DNA of 56,430 nt. Source: Bradyrhizobium sp. NAS80.1 (GTDB taxonomy: Bacteria; Pseudomonadota; Alphaproteobacteria; Rhizobiales; Xanthobacteraceae). The translations under genes and the position numbers were made by a program. Position 1 is the first letter of the stretch. Each line of letters opens with the position of its first letter. Under the pieces are notes generated by a model. The model searched no databases. It was given only the letters and a program-made list of their open reading frames with translations, and had not been told where the DNA came from. Below are positions 32,925-42,506 of this stretch, piece by piece. The stretch spans positions 1 through 56,430 of the forward strand of contig NZ_LGHL01000078.1 in the NCBI RefSeq assembly GCF_001908205.1, written 5' to 3'.

Positions 32925-33809
32925 TCACCCAAACCTCCACTGCGTCGTCTCCACCACGAGATCGATGAACGCGCGCACCTTGGCCGAGAGCAGGCGTGAG
33001 GTCGGGTAGACGATGTGGATCGGCAGCGCCGGCTGCTGGTATTTCGCCAGCAGGATTTTCAGCCGCCCGCGCTTCAAGCCCTCGGCGGCCTGATAGGCCA
33101 GCACGCGCGTCACGCCGCCGCCGGCCTCGGCATATTGCAGGGCGGCGTCGGCGCTGTTGCTGGTGAAGCGGGGAGAGGGCGTCACCTCGATATCGCGGCC
33201 ATCCTGCACGAAGCGCCAGCTGGCGGATGGACCGAACTGAATCGTCTGATGCGCGAGCAGCGCTTCCGGCGTCTTCGGCTCGCCATGGCGCTTCAGATAG
33301 CCGGGCGCGGCCACCACGATCCGCCGCATCTCGCCGACCTGGCGCGCGACCAGCGAGGAATCAGGGAGATGGCCGATCCGCACCGCGGCGTCGACGGCGT
33401 CTTCCACCAGATTCACCAGGTGATCCGACAGACGCAATTCGCAGGCGACCTCAGGGTAACGCTTGAGATAGGCGGTCATGGCCGGGCCGACATGGAGCCG
33501 GCCGAAGCCGACCGGCGCCGACACCACCAGCCGTCCGCTCGGCCGGTTGCGCTCCTCCCGCGCGGAGCCGTCGGCCTCCTCGACATCGGCGAGGATGCGC
33601 CGCGCGCGCTCCAAATAGCGCGTACCGACGTCGGTGAGCGTCACCTGCCGGGTGGTTCGCTGCAGCAGCCGGGCCCCGAGATGCTCCTCCAGCGCCGCGA
33701 TCAGGCGCGTCACCGCCGAAGGCGACAGCCGCAGCTTGCGGGCCGCCGGCGCAAAGCCGCGCAGGTCAGCGACGGTGACGAAGACTTGCATGGCCTCAAG
33801 GCGATCCAT
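32925..33809 (-). CDS. LysR family transcriptional regulator
   Basis: A 294-residue LysR protein: winged HTH at residues 1-60 (MQVFVTVADLRGFAPAARKLRLSPSAVTRLIAALEEHLGARLLQRT), linker helix, then the periplasmic-binding-like effector domain with GRLVVSAPVGFGRLHVGPAM and the C-terminal LPIHIVYPTSRLLSAKVRAFID of the CrgA/DmlR-like group. ATG 33809 (MDRLEAM) is the usual start for this group. Divergent from the flavin-binding protein gene across a 122-nt region with a palindromic T-N11-A site, so it probably controls it. Confidence 0.92.
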   Translation of the reverse strand: MDRLEAMQVFVTVADLRGFAPAARKLRLSPSAVTRLIAALEEHLGARLLQRTTRQVTLTDVGTRYLERARRILADVEEADGSAREERNRPSGRLVVSAPVGFGRLHVGPAMTAYLKRYPEVACELRLSDHLVNLVEDAVDAAVRIGHLPDSSLVARQVGEMRRIVVAAPGYLKRHGEPKTPEALLAHQTIQFGPSASWRFVQDGRDIEVTPSPRFTSNSADAALQYAEAGGGVTRVLAYQAAEGLKRGRLKILLAKYQQPALPIHIVYPTSRLLSAKVRAFIDLVVETTQWRFG

Positions 33810-33816
33810 GAACATT

Positions 33817-33833
33817 ATTGCATATATCGCAAT
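33817..33833. promoter_or_regulatory. LysR T-N11-A binding site
   Basis: ATTGCATATATCGCAAT: perfect 5-bp arms ATTGC/GCAAT around 7 nt, the T-N11-A format of LysR operators. It lies 8 nt upstream of the LysR start, in the position for autoregulation and divergent control. Confidence 0.7.
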
Positions 33834-33931
33834 GATGAAGTGTCAAGCGGGTTGATTGTTTTGGGCGGCGAAAGGCCCATTTTGGCGGGTGAAGACGCAC
33901 CGAATGCGCCGGAATTCCCGGAGATGTTCCG

Positions 33932-34561
33932 ATGACGACAGCAGTCCGCACCTATGCCAGCGACGTTGCCTTCACGCCCGCGGTGAAGGCGATCCAGGCG
34001 CGCAGGGGCTCGCGTGAGGCCTATGGCCGCGTCGAGCAGCGCGGCTGGCGCACCGAGGTCGACGATGACCTCGCCGCGCGCCTGGCCGATGCCAGCAGCT
34101 TCTATTTCGCCACGGCCTCCGCCGACGGCCAGCCCTATATCCAGCACCGCGGCGGGCCGAAGGGCTTTCTGAAGGTGCTGGACAAGCAGACGCTCGCCTT
34201 CGCCGATTACGCCGGCAACCAGCAATATCTGACGCAAGGCAATCTCTCGGAGAATCCCAAGGCGTACATCTTCGTGATGGACTACGCCCATCGCCGCCGG
34301 GTGAAGATCTGGGGCGAGGCGCGCGTGGTCGAGGACGATGAGGCGCTGACGCAGTCCCTGATGCCCCGGGGATACCGTGCGCGGCCCGAGCAGGTAATCG
34401 TGTTCAAGATCGCGGCCTGGGATGCGAACTGCCCGCAGCACATCCCGCAGAAGTTCGACGCCGCGGATGTCGCGGCCGCGCTGGCGGCAAGGGACCAGCG
34501 CATCGCGGAGCTTGAGGCGGAGGTGGCGGCGTTGAAGGGCGAGAAGGCGGCGACGAGCTGA
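33932..34561 (+). CDS. Pyridoxamine 5'-phosphate oxidase-family flavoprotein
   Basis: A 209-residue split-barrel protein. The pattern LADASSFYFATASADGQPYIQHRGGPKGFLKVLD is the FMN-binding strand pair of the PNPOx-like family, followed by FADYAGNQQYLTQGNLSENP. A C-terminal coiled-coil-like tail (AALAARDQRIAELEAEVAALKGE) is an addition typical of this branch. It probably binds FMN or F420-like cofactors and reduces a small molecule; substrate unknown. ATG 33932 has CCGGAG upstream. Partner of the divergent LysR gene. Confidence 0.85.
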   Translation: MTTAVRTYASDVAFTPAVKAIQARRGSREAYGRVEQRGWRTEVDDDLAARLADASSFYFATASADGQPYIQHRGGPKGFLKVLDKQTLAFADYAGNQQYLTQGNLSENPKAYIFVMDYAHRRRVKIWGEARVVEDDEALTQSLMPRGYRARPEQVIVFKIAAWDANCPQHIPQKFDAADVAAALAARDQRIAELEAEVAALKGEKAATS

Positions 34562-34782
34562 CTTTCAAGCGACGGAAAGTGCGACGCGCTCGGTGTGCGC
34601 CGCTCGATGCTTGGCCGACGGGTGGATGGTCGCAAAAAAGGGACAGCCGTCAAGATTTCGGACCGCAATGGCGTCGCATTCGAGGCGAAGGATACATCCT
34701 CCTCAAAACGCGACCGTGGGCGCAAGATCAGAGACGCGCGCGGATGCCGAAGGACTGAAAATCGTGAAAGGGGGCCAGAGCC

Positions 34783-35220
34783 ATGAAACCGTCATCTCTG
34801 CTGGTTTCCGCTTTGGCCGCGGCTGTCCTCACCTCAGCCCATGCAACCGAGCGGCCCCAAGTCGGCGATATCATCTCGTTGCAGGTCCAAACGCTCGTCT
34901 GCTTCGATCTGGAGAACACCAAGGAGCTGGAACGCACGCACGCCATGGAGGGCCTCTCCGCGGCGCTGCGTTTTGTCGACCGCCATCCCCTGCCGGATAA
35001 GCCCGCGGCGGGGACCGGCATGTTCACCAACGTCTGCAGCCGCTTTGGACCAAGCGGAACGATGTACCGGGTTGAAAAGATCTACGACTGGACGAGCGGC
35101 GGGATGACGCTGTTCTGTATTGACCTGGCGGCAAAATGGAATCTCGGTCCGCCAGCAGAGGAGAAAGGACCGCGAGCTGAGTCGGCCGACAGTTGCTGGT
35201 GGGGGCGGCTCGATTATTGA
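34783..35220 (+). CDS. Secreted hypothetical protein with cysteine pairs
   Basis: A 145-residue protein with a signal peptide (SSLLVSALAAAVLTSAHA, cleavage likely after the second AHA). The mature part has four cysteines (VCFDLEN, NVCSRFG, LFCIDLA and SCWWGR) that may form two disulfides in the periplasm. No family recognised. ATG 34783 is preceded by GGGGCCAGAG. Lies in a stretch of poorly conserved genes between the LysR pair and the M48/LemA pair. Confidence 0.65.
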   Translation: MKPSSLLVSALAAAVLTSAHATERPQVGDIISLQVQTLVCFDLENTKELERTHAMEGLSAALRFVDRHPLPDKPAAGTGMFTNVCSRFGPSGTMYRVEKIYDWTSGGMTLFCIDLAAKWNLGPPAEEKGPRAESADSCWWGRLDY

Positions 35221-35357
35221 CTGGCACGCTTGGGGCTAGTCTCCACTCCAGCGTCCGATTTCACCAACAGTGGAGCAACGCCTGTGCGCAGTAACATGAT
35301 CAAACTGACCTGGATGAGTCCTTCCTGAACTTCAAGAAGTCAAATGGAGGAATTGAA

Positions 35358-35885
35358 ATGTCGGTCCCTTGCAAGTCCGAACGCAGCCTCCTCAGCCACG
35401 AAGAATATGAGGCGATCCGACACACGCACCACCCCGCCATCTATGGCCTCGAGGTGGCTGAGCTGGAGGCCATGCGACCCCGCTTGCGCAAGATGCACGA
35501 TAAGGAGCGAACGTTCCACCGACAAAGGCGGCGAGAGAGGCGCGGAAAGGCTGAGACACGCGGAGCAAGCTTTCCAGGAACCGCCGAACATGCATCAGAG
35601 CGCAAGCAGGTTTTCGCCGCGGCGCTGAAGCGGCTGAACAAGGAGCTCAAGCGTCTTCGCGACCTGACAGCTCGGACCGCACATATCGAAGCGGCTCGGA
35701 AGGCTCTCGCGCTGCATCGCGCGGCGAACTTCACAACTTATCCCCCTGCCGGCGCGACCGCGAGCGAAGGCATGATGCCGAAGGCGAGCACACGTCGAAG
35801 AAGGATCATTGCAGGCGCAAAAATCGGTCGAGTGTCCCAATCGACGAAGGTCGCCCAGGCGGTACGCGACGCGCGAGGCGCATGA
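35358..35885 (+). CDS. Basic hypothetical protein, Arg/Lys-rich
   Basis: A 175-residue strongly basic protein. It starts SVPCKSERSLLSHEEYEAIRHTHHPAIYGLEVAEL, then a long charged helical region (KMHDKERTFHRQRRRERRGKAETRG; later AALKRLNKELKRLRDLTARTAHIEAARKAL) and a C-terminus with SRTRRR-like basic patches. The charge suggests nucleic-acid binding, an inference only. Ribosome site TGGAGGAA precedes ATG 35358. Convergent with the M48 protease gene. I do not recognise a family. Confidence 0.7.
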   Translation: MSVPCKSERSLLSHEEYEAIRHTHHPAIYGLEVAELEAMRPRLRKMHDKERTFHRQRRRERRGKAETRGASFPGTAEHASERKQVFAAALKRLNKELKRLRDLTARTAHIEAARKALALHRAANFTTYPPAGATASEGMMPKASTRRRRIIAGAKIGRVSQSTKVAQAVRDARGA

Positions 35886-35905
35886 GTGCGGCCTTGAGGC
35901 GGCTC

Positions 35906-37882
35906 CTAGCTTCGACGAATTGCCTGCACTGTCGTTGATCCTCCCCCGGCTTCCCCGACGACGAGCGGCGGTAGCGGGCAGTCGAGCGTATCGCAAATGG
36001 CGCGGAGCAGTTCCGCTTCGCGGAGGGTGACCTCCTGGTTTGCCAGGATGCAGGCCGCGCAGGCGACGACGATCCGGCGCTTGATGGCCGGGACGGATTG
36101 ATTGAGCGTTTGCAGCGCCGCGTCGAACTCGGCGAGAGAGCATTGCTCTCGTGGTGGCAGGCGGTGGGTGTGGTCGCCGCCGATGTAGCTGCGCATGCCC
36201 GTATCGAAGGCCGGGGCGGCCTGGTCGAGTTCCGACTGACCTTCCCAGGCCAATAGCGCCAACACTGTCGCCACCGGGTGCGCCAGTCTTTCCGGCGAGT
36301 TGTGCACTGGACGCGTCTTACGCTGCGGCAAGAACTGGGAGTCGAGATGGCGATGCAGCACGCAGCTGAGCGTGTACTCGAACAGGCTTAGCCTCTGGTC
36401 GGCGATCATGAGCCTCTCGACCTCGGCGCGGAAAGCCCGGTGCTGGCCGGGCGACATCTGCCGCAGGGCTGGCATGGCCAGGTCCAGAAGGGGCAGCCGG
36501 TGCGTGTCCGGCAGGGCCTGGACAGGAGCGGCCAGCCGCAAGGTTTCGGCGAAGTCGTGCGGCCCAGTGCCGGCCTTCAGCCGGGTCAGCTGGAGGTCCC
36601 GCAGGTCTGCCCGCGGATCCAGGAGAAGTGCGTAGACCAGGGCGCGAGCACTGAATGGCTCTTGAGCGGCGACGCGGAGCACGTCGGGCATGCCGTCGCG
36701 CAGCGCGTTCGCGCGGCTGATTTCTTCCGGGTCGACCTGGCCGACCCGGGACGCTGCTTCGTCGGCAAACCTCAAAATCGGCAAGGGCACTTGTGGCACG
36801 CTCGGTAACCTCGGCATCCCGGCGAACGGCGGGACACGGCTGCGGCGGGCACCTTCGAGTTCTTCCCGATCAACACTGACCGGCCGCACCTCCAGGAATT
36901 GGCCGTCGAACTGGGGATCGAGCCGGCGGATGCGCTCGACGAGGGGCGGATGGGTGGCCAGCAGTCCGGCGAGCCCCCCGCCGGCGAAGGCGTTGGCGAA
37001 AAACATGTGACCGACCTCGGCCGCCTGCGGGTTGCCGATGCGCGACCCCTCGGCCAGCCCGCCGATCTTCTTGAGCGCTCCGCCAATGCCTTCGGGGTTG
37101 CGCGTGAACTGGACGGCGCTGGCGTCGGCCAGGTACTCGCGCTGCCGAGACACCGCCGCCATGATCAGCCGACCGAAGAACGCTCCCACCAGGCCCAGCA
37201 CAAACACGCCCAGGCCCAGCAGCATCAGGCCGCCACGGGAATCATTCCTTCCCGAAGAGCGTCCGGACGTGAACATGAGCATACGGCCCATGATGGACAA
37301 CGCCATGATCCCGAAGATCAGGCCGATCAGCCGGATGTTGAGCCGCATGTCGCCGTTGAGGATGTGGCTGAACTCGTGGGCCACCACCCCCTGCAGCTCG
37401 TCGCGGGTCAAATAGTTGAGGCAGCCCTGGGAGACGGCGACCACGGCATCGCCCGGGGCGTAGCCGGCCGCGAAGGCATTGATGCCGGGCTCGGCCAGAA
37501 CATAGATCGGGGGCACCGGCACTCCCGCGGCAAGCGCCATTTCCTCGACGACGTTGAGCAGCCGCTTCTCCCGCGCGTCGGTGGTTGTGCCGGGCACCTC
37601 CTGACCACCCAGCATCAGGGCGACGGCCTGGCCGCCGGACGAGAGCTGGGCCACCTTGAACACGCTCGCAGCCCCGACCACGAGGCCCACCCCCGGCGCC
37701 GCGAGCAGGAGCAGCTCCGGCTGCCACCAGGACACCGGCTCGGGGCCGCTATCCATGCTGACCGCGACCAACAGCGCATACACGAGGGCGATCAGAATCA
37801 GGATCGCCAGGACGAAATAGACGACCAGCTGGAGGGTCTTGCGTCGGGCCGAATCCTGCTGCTGAAAGAAATTTGTGGCCAT
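35906..37882 (-). CDS. M48 (HtpX-like) zinc metalloprotease with long C-terminal extension
   Basis: A 658-residue inner-membrane protease. Two helices near the N-terminus (20-42 and 56-76), then the M48 domain with zinc motif HEFSH (H169, E170, H173) and third ligand E249 in RQREYLADASA. Two further hydrophobic segments lie between them, as in HtpX. HtpX is about 290 residues; here another 320 follow. The last ~75 (IVVACAACILANQEVTLREAELLRAICDTL...) look like a TerB-type helical domain, judged by pattern only. It is 68 nt after the lemA gene in the same orientation, a common pairing, and may handle misfolded membrane proteins. Confidence 0.88.
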   Translation of the reverse strand: MATNFFQQQDSARRKTLQLVVYFVLAILILIALVYALLVAVSMDSGPEPVSWWQPELLLLAAPGVGLVVGAASVFKVAQLSSGGQAVALMLGGQEVPGTTTDAREKRLLNVVEEMALAAGVPVPPIYVLAEPGINAFAAGYAPGDAVVAVSQGCLNYLTRDELQGVVAHEFSHILNGDMRLNIRLIGLIFGIMALSIMGRMLMFTSGRSSGRNDSRGGLMLLGLGVFVLGLVGAFFGRLIMAAVSRQREYLADASAVQFTRNPEGIGGALKKIGGLAEGSRIGNPQAAEVGHMFFANAFAGGGLAGLLATHPPLVERIRRLDPQFDGQFLEVRPVSVDREELEGARRSRVPPFAGMPRLPSVPQVPLPILRFADEAASRVGQVDPEEISRANALRDGMPDVLRVAAQEPFSARALVYALLLDPRADLRDLQLTRLKAGTGPHDFAETLRLAAPVQALPDTHRLPLLDLAMPALRQMSPGQHRAFRAEVERLMIADQRLSLFEYTLSCVLHRHLDSQFLPQRKTRPVHNSPERLAHPVATVLALLAWEGQSELDQAAPAFDTGMRSYIGGDHTHRLPPREQCSLAEFDAALQTLNQSVPAIKRRIVVACAACILANQEVTLREAELLRAICDTLDCPLPPLVVGEAGGGSTTVQAIRRS

Positions 37883-37950
37883 GGTCAGAGACGACTTTGC
37901 GAGCGTGGAACCGGAAGCATGGGACGCATCGGAACGGTGGACGTTCCGGG

Positions 37951-38547
37951 TTAGAACGACACCTTGGGCGCGGTGCGCTCAGTCTCTGGGGCTTCGAGCA
38001 GCGCCGCCTCCTTGAAGCCGAACACGCCGGCCACCGTGTTGGCCGGGAAGACCTCGCGCCGGATGTTGTAGGTGGCGGCGGCGTCGTTGAACGCTTGCCG
38101 GGCGAAGGCGATCTTGTTCTCGGTCGAGCTCAGCTCCTCCTGCAGGGCGAGCATATTCTGGTTGGCCTTGAGGTCCGGGTACGCCTCGGACAGGGCAAAG
38201 AGCCGGCCCAGGATGCCGCCCAGCTGAGCCTCGGCCTGGTTATGCTCCCTCACGGCCACCGGGTCGCTGGGGTTGACGGCAACTTTCTGCTCGGCCGCCA
38301 TCGCGCTGTTGCGGGCCTTGATGACGGCGTCGAGCGTCTCCCTCTCGTGGGCCATGTAGCCCTTGACGGTTTCGACCAGGTTCGGAATCAGGTCGTAGCG
38401 GCGCTTGAGCTGCACGTCGATCTGGGCGAAGGCGTTCTTGAAGCGGTTCGCGGCGACAACCAGTCCGTTGTAGATGCCCATGAGCCAGAGTGCGAGCAGC
38501 AGCACGACGCCCAGAAGCACGATCAGCGCAATTGTGACGGGACTCAT
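37951..38547 (-). CDS. lemA: LemA family protein
   Basis: A 198-residue protein with one N-terminal membrane helix (residues 4-26) and the LemA helical domain: YNGLVVAANRFKNAFAQIDVQLKRRYDLIPNLVETVKGY, then EAYPDLKANQNMLALQEELSSTENKIAFARQAFNDAAATYN, both family signatures. Role is structural or adaptor-like at the membrane; biochemical function unknown. Precedes the M48 protease gene in an apparent operon. The ~240 nt upstream hold no gene. Confidence 0.93.
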   Translation of the reverse strand: MSPVTIALIVLLGVVLLLALWLMGIYNGLVVAANRFKNAFAQIDVQLKRRYDLIPNLVETVKGYMAHERETLDAVIKARNSAMAAEQKVAVNPSDPVAVREHNQAEAQLGGILGRLFALSEAYPDLKANQNMLALQEELSSTENKIAFARQAFNDAAATYNIRREVFPANTVAGVFGFKEAALLEAPETERTAPKVSF

Positions 38548-38784
38548 GAGCCATGACCTCCGACGAGAGGACTGTTGGTCTGGTCAATCGCACGATCACC
38601 GGCGCCAGGCCGGCGCAACACTTGTCTGACTGAACCCGGCCGAAAACTTGGCAAAATCCCAAGGGCGACCGGTCGAGGACAATACTATCTTTGTCGTGTG
38701 TCGCCCACGAAGGCGTGGTCCTTCCCGCTCTGCACGCAGTTATTTATGGACTTTGCAGGACGGGAGGCCAGCCTACGCGGCAAC

Positions 38785-39516
38785 CTACAATACACTATCG
38801 CCTTCGTGCTGGAAACCAAGATAGCTTGCCGCGACCCGTTCGTTGGCCGCGATGTCGCTGGCCTTTCCGCTCAGCACGAACTCGCCGAGTTCCATCACGT
38901 ATGCGTGGTCCGCGATCTTGAGCGCGGCTTGCGCATTTTGCTCGACCAGCAGCACGGAGACGCCGCTGGCGCGCAGTTCGGTGACGATCCGGAAAATGTC
39001 GGCGACGATGATGGGGGCGAGGCCGAGGCTGGGCTCGTCCAGCATCAGCAGCTTTGGCTCGCCCATCAGCGCACGGCCCATGGCGAGCATCTGCTGCTCG
39101 CCGCCGGAGAGCGTACCGGCGAGCTGCTTGCGCCGCTCCTTCAGCCGCGGAAACAGCGTGTAGACCCTCTCCATCGAGGCCTTCGCCTTGCTCCTCTCGA
39201 TGCGGAAGGCACCAAGCTCGAGATTGTCCTCGACATTCATGGTCACGAACAACTCGCGGTGCTCCGGCACGAGCCCAAGCCCCATCGCGACGCGGTCCTC
39301 GATGTCGAGCCGCGCAAGATCCTGGCCGGCAAAGGCGACGCGGCCCTTCAACGGCAGGATGCCCATGATGGCCGAGAGCAGCGTGGTCTTGCCGGCGCCA
39401 TTGGCGCCGACGATGGTGACGATCTCGTTGGCGCCAACCTCGAGCGAAACCGAGCGCACCGCCTCGACCTTGCCATAGGCGACGTGGGCGTCGGCGACGG
39501 ACAACAATGCGCTCAT
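38785..39516 (-). CDS. livF: ABC transporter ATP-binding protein (LivF-type)
   Basis: A 243-residue ATPase with Walker A GANGAGKTT, signature LSGGEQQMLAMGRAL, Walker B LLMLDEPSLGLAP, and H-loop after VLLVEQNAQAAL, all in the LivF form. It powers uptake through the LivH and LivM-type permeases. Its ATG overlaps the stop of the LivM-LivG fusion by 4 nt, so expression is coupled. Confidence 0.92.
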   Translation of the reverse strand: MSALLSVADAHVAYGKVEAVRSVSLEVGANEIVTIVGANGAGKTTLLSAIMGILPLKGRVAFAGQDLARLDIEDRVAMGLGLVPEHRELFVTMNVEDNLELGAFRIERSKAKASMERVYTLFPRLKERRKQLAGTLSGGEQQMLAMGRALMGEPKLLMLDEPSLGLAPIIVADIFRIVTELRASGVSVLLVEQNAQAALKIADHAYVMELGEFVLSGKASDIAANERVAASYLGFQHEGDSVL

Positions 39517-41282
39517 GCCGCCACTCCGAGATAGGCCTTGATCACTTCGGGATTGGTCTTGATCGTGGCCGGCGTTCCTTCCGCGATCTTGGTGCCGAAA
39601 TCGAGCACCACGATGCGGTCAGCGAGGTTCATGACAAAGCCCATGTCGTGCTCGACCAGCAGCACGCTCATGCCGCCGTCGCGCAGCTCGCGCAAAAGCG
39701 TCGCGAGCCGCTGCTTCTCCATGTGGCGCAGGCCGGCGGCCGGCTCGTCGAGCAGCAGCAGCATCGGATCGACGCACAGCGCGCGCGCGATCTCGACGAT
39801 GCGCTGCTGGCCGAGCGAGAGCGAGCCTGCGAGCTGATGCATCTGGTCGGCGAGGCCGACGCGCTCGATCTGGCGGGCGGCCTCGGCGAGCAGTTTGGCC
39901 TCATCAGCGCGGTCGAGCCGCAGCATCGAGGAGAGCGGCCCCGAATGGCCGCGCAGATGCGCGCCGATCGCGACATTCTCCAGCACGGTCATGTCAGGCA
40001 CCAGCTTGACGTGCTGGAAGGTGCGCGAGATGCCGAGCTTGACGATCTCCTGTGGCGGCGCCTTGTCGACCTTCTTGCCGAGGACCGAGATCGAGCCTGA
40101 GGTCGCCGACAGCACTCCGGTGATGAGGTTGAACGTCGTGCTCTTGCCGGCGCCGTTCGGCCCGATCAGCGCGACGATCTCGCGGGCCCGGACGTCGAAG
40201 GAGACGTTGTTGACCGCAACCACGCCGCCGAACTGCTTCCGCGCCTTCTCGACCTGAAGCAGCACGCCAGACTGGCCTGCCGAGTGGCCGCGCGACTCCA
40301 GCTTCAGCGAGGTGTCCGGCTTCCTGCCACTGGTGCGTTCGGGCAGGAACGACATCAGCCACGGCCAGACGCCGCCAGGCGCGAGCTGCAACAGCGCCAC
40401 CAGCATGATGCCGAACACGATCGTCTCGACCTGGCCGGAGCCGGGCAGGATCAGCGGCAGGTAGCTTTGCAGCACCTCCTTGAGGATCACGACAATCGCC
40501 GCGCCCAGCACGCCGCCCCAGACATAGCCGGCGCCGCCGACCACCGCGATGAAGAGATATTCGATGCCGGCGTGCGCACCGAACGGCGTCGGAGTCACGG
40601 CGCGCTGAAGATGCGCGTAGAGCCAGCCGGAGAGGCCGGCGAGCACCGCGGCATGGATGAACACCAGGAGTTTCGCGCGCGGCGTGTGCACGCCGAATGC
40701 CTCGGCCGCGACATGGCCGCGCCGGAGCGCGCGGATGGCGCGGCCGGTGCGGGAATCCAGCAGGTTCATCGTGAGCAGGGCCGAGACGATCACGGCGATC
40801 CAGATCGCGTAATAGATCGAGCCGGGCGAGAGCATCTTGAACGCGCCGATCGACAGCGGCGGGATCGCCGAGATGCCGTCGTTTCTCCCAAGGAATTCCA
40901 GCTTGCTGAAGAGGTAGAACAGGCCGAGCCCCCAGGCGAGCGTGCCGAGCGGCAGATAGTGGCCGGAGAGACGGACAGTGATCAGGCCGAGCAGCACCGC
41001 GAACAGGCCGCTGACCACGAGCGACAGCGGCAGCGTCAGCCAGGGCGACAAGCCGTAGGCCGTCGACAGCACCGCGGTGGTATAGGCGCCGAAGCCGACG
41101 AAAGCTGCTTGTCCAAAAGAGGTCAGGCCGCCGACGCCGGTGAGCAGCACAAGGCCCATCGCAACGAGAGCCGCTAGGCCGATATTGTCGAGCAGCACGA
41201 TCCAGAACGGCGGCACGCCCGGGACGAACGGGATCGCCGCCATGAAAGCTGCGAAGACGAGGATGGGAAGCCGGCTCTGCAT
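39513..41282 (-). CDS. LivM permease-LivG ATPase fusion protein
   Basis: A 589-residue two-domain protein. Residues 1-310 are a LivM-type permease with multiple helices (GLTSFGQAAFVGFGAYTTA, GHYLPLGTLAWGLG, and the EAA-like AFGVHTPRAKLLVF). A linker (311-340) leads to a LivG-type ATPase with Walker A GPNGAGKST at 374-382, signature LSLGQQRIVEIARAL and Walker B LLLDEPAAGL. Fusion of these subunits is known in the family in alphaproteobacteria and the joint shows no frame irregularity. 6 nt after livH. Confidence 0.92.
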   Translation of the reverse strand: MQSRLPILVFAAFMAAIPFVPGVPPFWIVLLDNIGLAALVAMGLVLLTGVGGLTSFGQAAFVGFGAYTTAVLSTAYGLSPWLTLPLSLVVSGLFAVLLGLITVRLSGHYLPLGTLAWGLGLFYLFSKLEFLGRNDGISAIPPLSIGAFKMLSPGSIYYAIWIAVIVSALLTMNLLDSRTGRAIRALRRGHVAAEAFGVHTPRAKLLVFIHAAVLAGLSGWLYAHLQRAVTPTPFGAHAGIEYLFIAVVGGAGYVWGGVLGAAIVVILKEVLQSYLPLILPGSGQVETIVFGIMLVALLQLAPGGVWPWLMSFLPERTSGRKPDTSLKLESRGHSAGQSGVLLQVEKARKQFGGVVAVNNVSFDVRAREIVALIGPNGAGKSTTFNLITGVLSATSGSISVLGKKVDKAPPQEIVKLGISRTFQHVKLVPDMTVLENVAIGAHLRGHSGPLSSMLRLDRADEAKLLAEAARQIERVGLADQMHQLAGSLSLGQQRIVEIARALCVDPMLLLLDEPAAGLRHMEKQRLATLLRELRDGGMSVLLVEHDMGFVMNLADRIVVLDFGTKIAEGTPATIKTNPEVIKAYLGVAA

Positions 41283-41288
41283 CGCGCG

Positions 41289-42329
41289 TCAGTCCTTCTC
41301 TTCCTCGACCGCGGGCGCGGCGAGCGAGCGCAGCAGCAGCACGGGGATCAAGAGCATGAAAACGATGACCTCCTTGTAATTGGAGGCATAGAAGGACGAG
41401 AACGCCTCGACGATGCCGACGACGAGCGCCGCGACGGCGGTTAAGGGGTAGCTGACGAGGCCGCCGATGATCGCAGCGACAAAACCCTTCAGGCCGATCA
41501 GGAAGCCGGAGTCGTAATAGAGCGTCGTGATCGGCACGATCATGATGCCCGACAGCGCGCCAATGACGGACGCCAGCAGGAACGCGATCTGCCCCGACAG
41601 CGTGGTGCGGATGCCGGCCAGCCGCGCGCCGAGCCGGTTCACGGCCGTCGCGCGCAGCGCCTTGCCGTAGAGCGTCAGCCCGAAGAACAGCCAGAGCCCG
41701 ACGATGAAGGCGATGGTGATGGCGTAGACCGTGATGCTCTGGCCGGTGAAGCGCAGCGAGCCCGCGGTGAAGGCGGTGGACAGTACGGCCGGTCCGCGCT
41801 GGCCTTCGGCGCCGAAGAACAAGAGGCCCAGTCCCTGGAGCGCGAGGTGGACGCCGACCGAAGCGATCAGCAGCACCAGCACGGAGGTGTGCGCCAGCGG
41901 TTGGAACGCGATGCGGTAGAGATACAGGCCGATCATCGCGACGATCACCAGCGACAGCGCGATGCAGATCGCCACCGGCGGCTTCTGGGCGGCGAAGTAA
42001 ATGGCCAGCGCCAGCACGATGGCCGGCAGCACGATGTTGGTGAGGAAGCTGCGTACGATCAGTCGTGCGTGCAGCGCCTTGCGCGCCACGAACAGGTCGA
42101 ACGCGAAGGCGCCGATGCCGAGGGCGAGCGCAAGCTTTGCCGTGCCCGGCATCTGGCCCGCGGCCAGCGATGCATAGGTCAGCGCGCCATAGGTGACGAA
42201 TTCGCCCTGGGGGATGAGGATCACGCGGGTGACGGCGAACACCAGCACCAGCGCCAGGCCGAGCAGCGCGTAGATCGCGCCATTGGTGATGCCGTCCTGC
42301 AGCAGGAACAGCATAATGGTGGTGTTCAA
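41289..42329 (-). CDS. livH: ABC transporter permease (LivH-type)
   Basis: A 346-residue membrane permease. The opening LLQDGITNGAIYALLGLALVLVFAVTRVILIPQGEFV and the EAA loop YGKALRATAVNRLGARLAGI are LivH signatures. It is longer than E. coli LivH by about 40 residues, a frequent variant in rhizobia. First gene of a three-gene operon (livH, livM-livG, livF) with no binding protein, so it may be served by a binding protein encoded elsewhere. Divergent from a MarR regulator with a palindromic operator between. Confidence 0.92.
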   Translation of the reverse strand: MNTTIMLFLLQDGITNGAIYALLGLALVLVFAVTRVILIPQGEFVTYGALTYASLAAGQMPGTAKLALALGIGAFAFDLFVARKALHARLIVRSFLTNIVLPAIVLALAIYFAAQKPPVAICIALSLVIVAMIGLYLYRIAFQPLAHTSVLVLLIASVGVHLALQGLGLLFFGAEGQRGPAVLSTAFTAGSLRFTGQSITVYAITIAFIVGLWLFFGLTLYGKALRATAVNRLGARLAGIRTTLSGQIAFLLASVIGALSGIMIVPITTLYYDSGFLIGLKGFVAAIIGGLVSYPLTAVAALVVGIVEAFSSFYASNYKEVIVFMLLIPVLLLRSLAAPAVEEEKD

Positions 42330-42414
42330 GACCGGACGCTCCCCCTCAAAGATCCGGGCCGGTCTCCGCGGTTGCGGGGGACGGTCCGCTCACAGCCATT
42401 GAAAAACGCTGACG

Positions 42415-42448
42415 ATATTTGATATGGTCAATAACAATTATCAAATAT
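42415..42448. promoter_or_regulatory. Inverted repeat between livH and MarR gene
   Basis: Perfect 10-bp arms ATATTTGATA / TATCAAATAT with a 14-nt spacer, AT-rich, between the divergent starts at 42329 and 42507. Likely the MarR operator. Confidence 0.75.
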
Positions 42449-42506
42449 AATCTCAAGGGTGACAGGCGACCCGTCCCGAGCTTAGCGGGATTATGAGCAC
42501 GAGGCG

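Noticed and set aside
39513..41282. LivM-LivG joint as an assembly or frameshift artefact
   Set aside because: The linker is continuous, uses normal codons and both domains are complete; fusions of this type are known in alphaproteobacteria.
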